Assembly (NCBI GenBank): GCA_020696885.1
Contig: JAJFMS010000284.1
Coordinates: forward strand, 1-5,674
DNA from: Armatimonadota bacterium
Lineage (GTDB): Bacteria; Armatimonadota; SYMT01
Direction: 5' to 3'
DNA: 5,674 nt
Position 1 is the stretch's first letter; every line of letters starts with the position of its first letter. Both the position numbers and the translations under genes were made by a program. Positions 5,587 through 5,674 of this stretch are shown here, one piece after another. Below the pieces are notes generated by a model, which saw only the letters and a list, made by a program, of their open reading frames with translations, did no database searches and had not been told where the DNA came from.

Positions 5587-5674
5587 TTGCCCTGGAAGCG
5601 AGGACGGTGTAGGCGCTAGCAAAGCCGTATTGTTCTGCCGACGGAAGGTACCGCTTTGCCGGCGCCGAGCGAGG

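Noticed and set aside
5453..5674. Minus-strand frame open from the right edge (73 codons)
   Set aside because: Its stop falls inside the palindrome, and the merC promoter would lie within it. The residues are A/P/T/S-rich with no motif, so chance openness is more likely.

Overview
This is a high-GC bacterial window with GTG starts, purine-rich Shine-Dalgarno sites and long antisense open frames caused by GC bias. No rRNA, tRNA or marker gene is present, so taxonomy is uncertain. The intergenic arrays of TGAACACC and CAACACC units resemble intergenic text I associate with Gemmatimonadota (Longimicrobium-like) genomes. That is an impression, not a demonstration. There is no CRISPR array, transposase, phage gene or recognisable defence system.

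Layout from left to right: (1) bases 3-101, a fragment that looks like the C-terminal end of a membrane protein. (2) 289-717 (+), a small DUF4275-like protein of unknown function. (3) 718-1182, a 465-base stretch with no convincing gene. It is bounded by an imperfect 17/18-base inverted repeat and ends in a tandem array (five 8-mers, then three 7-mers) directly before the next ribosome binding site. (4) 1183-2214 (+), a complete zinc-dependent medium-chain alcohol dehydrogenase with all metal ligands. (5) 2329-4440 (+), a KimA-type potassium transporter of the APC superfamily with a C-terminal cytosolic USP-like domain. It carries an insertion of about 65 residues that appears to add two membrane helices. 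(6) 4441-4670, a convergent intergenic region with two strong hairpins. (7) 4671-5033 and 5051-5425 (-), a two-gene operon read as a MerC-domain membrane protein followed by a gamma-glutamylcyclotransferase-like protein.

The best regulatory signal is upstream of the MerC-domain gene. A perfect 10-3-10 palindrome at 5453-5475 lies just downstream of a good -35/-10 promoter (5478-5505), over the predicted transcription start. This is the geometry of a repressor operator. With a cysteine/histidine-bearing MerC-domain protein as the first gene, a metal-sensing Fur-family repressor such as Zur is a reasonable hypothesis, but no regulator gene is in the window.

The genes do not form one pathway. 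The dehydrogenase and the potassium transporter are co-directional with a 114-base structured gap and might share a transcript. The MerC/GGCT pair is a separate, oppositely oriented unit. I see no clear previously undescribed system. The most original items are the palindrome-controlled merC-ggct operon, the extra helices in the KimA homologue, and the inverted-repeat/tandem-repeat block before the dehydrogenase.
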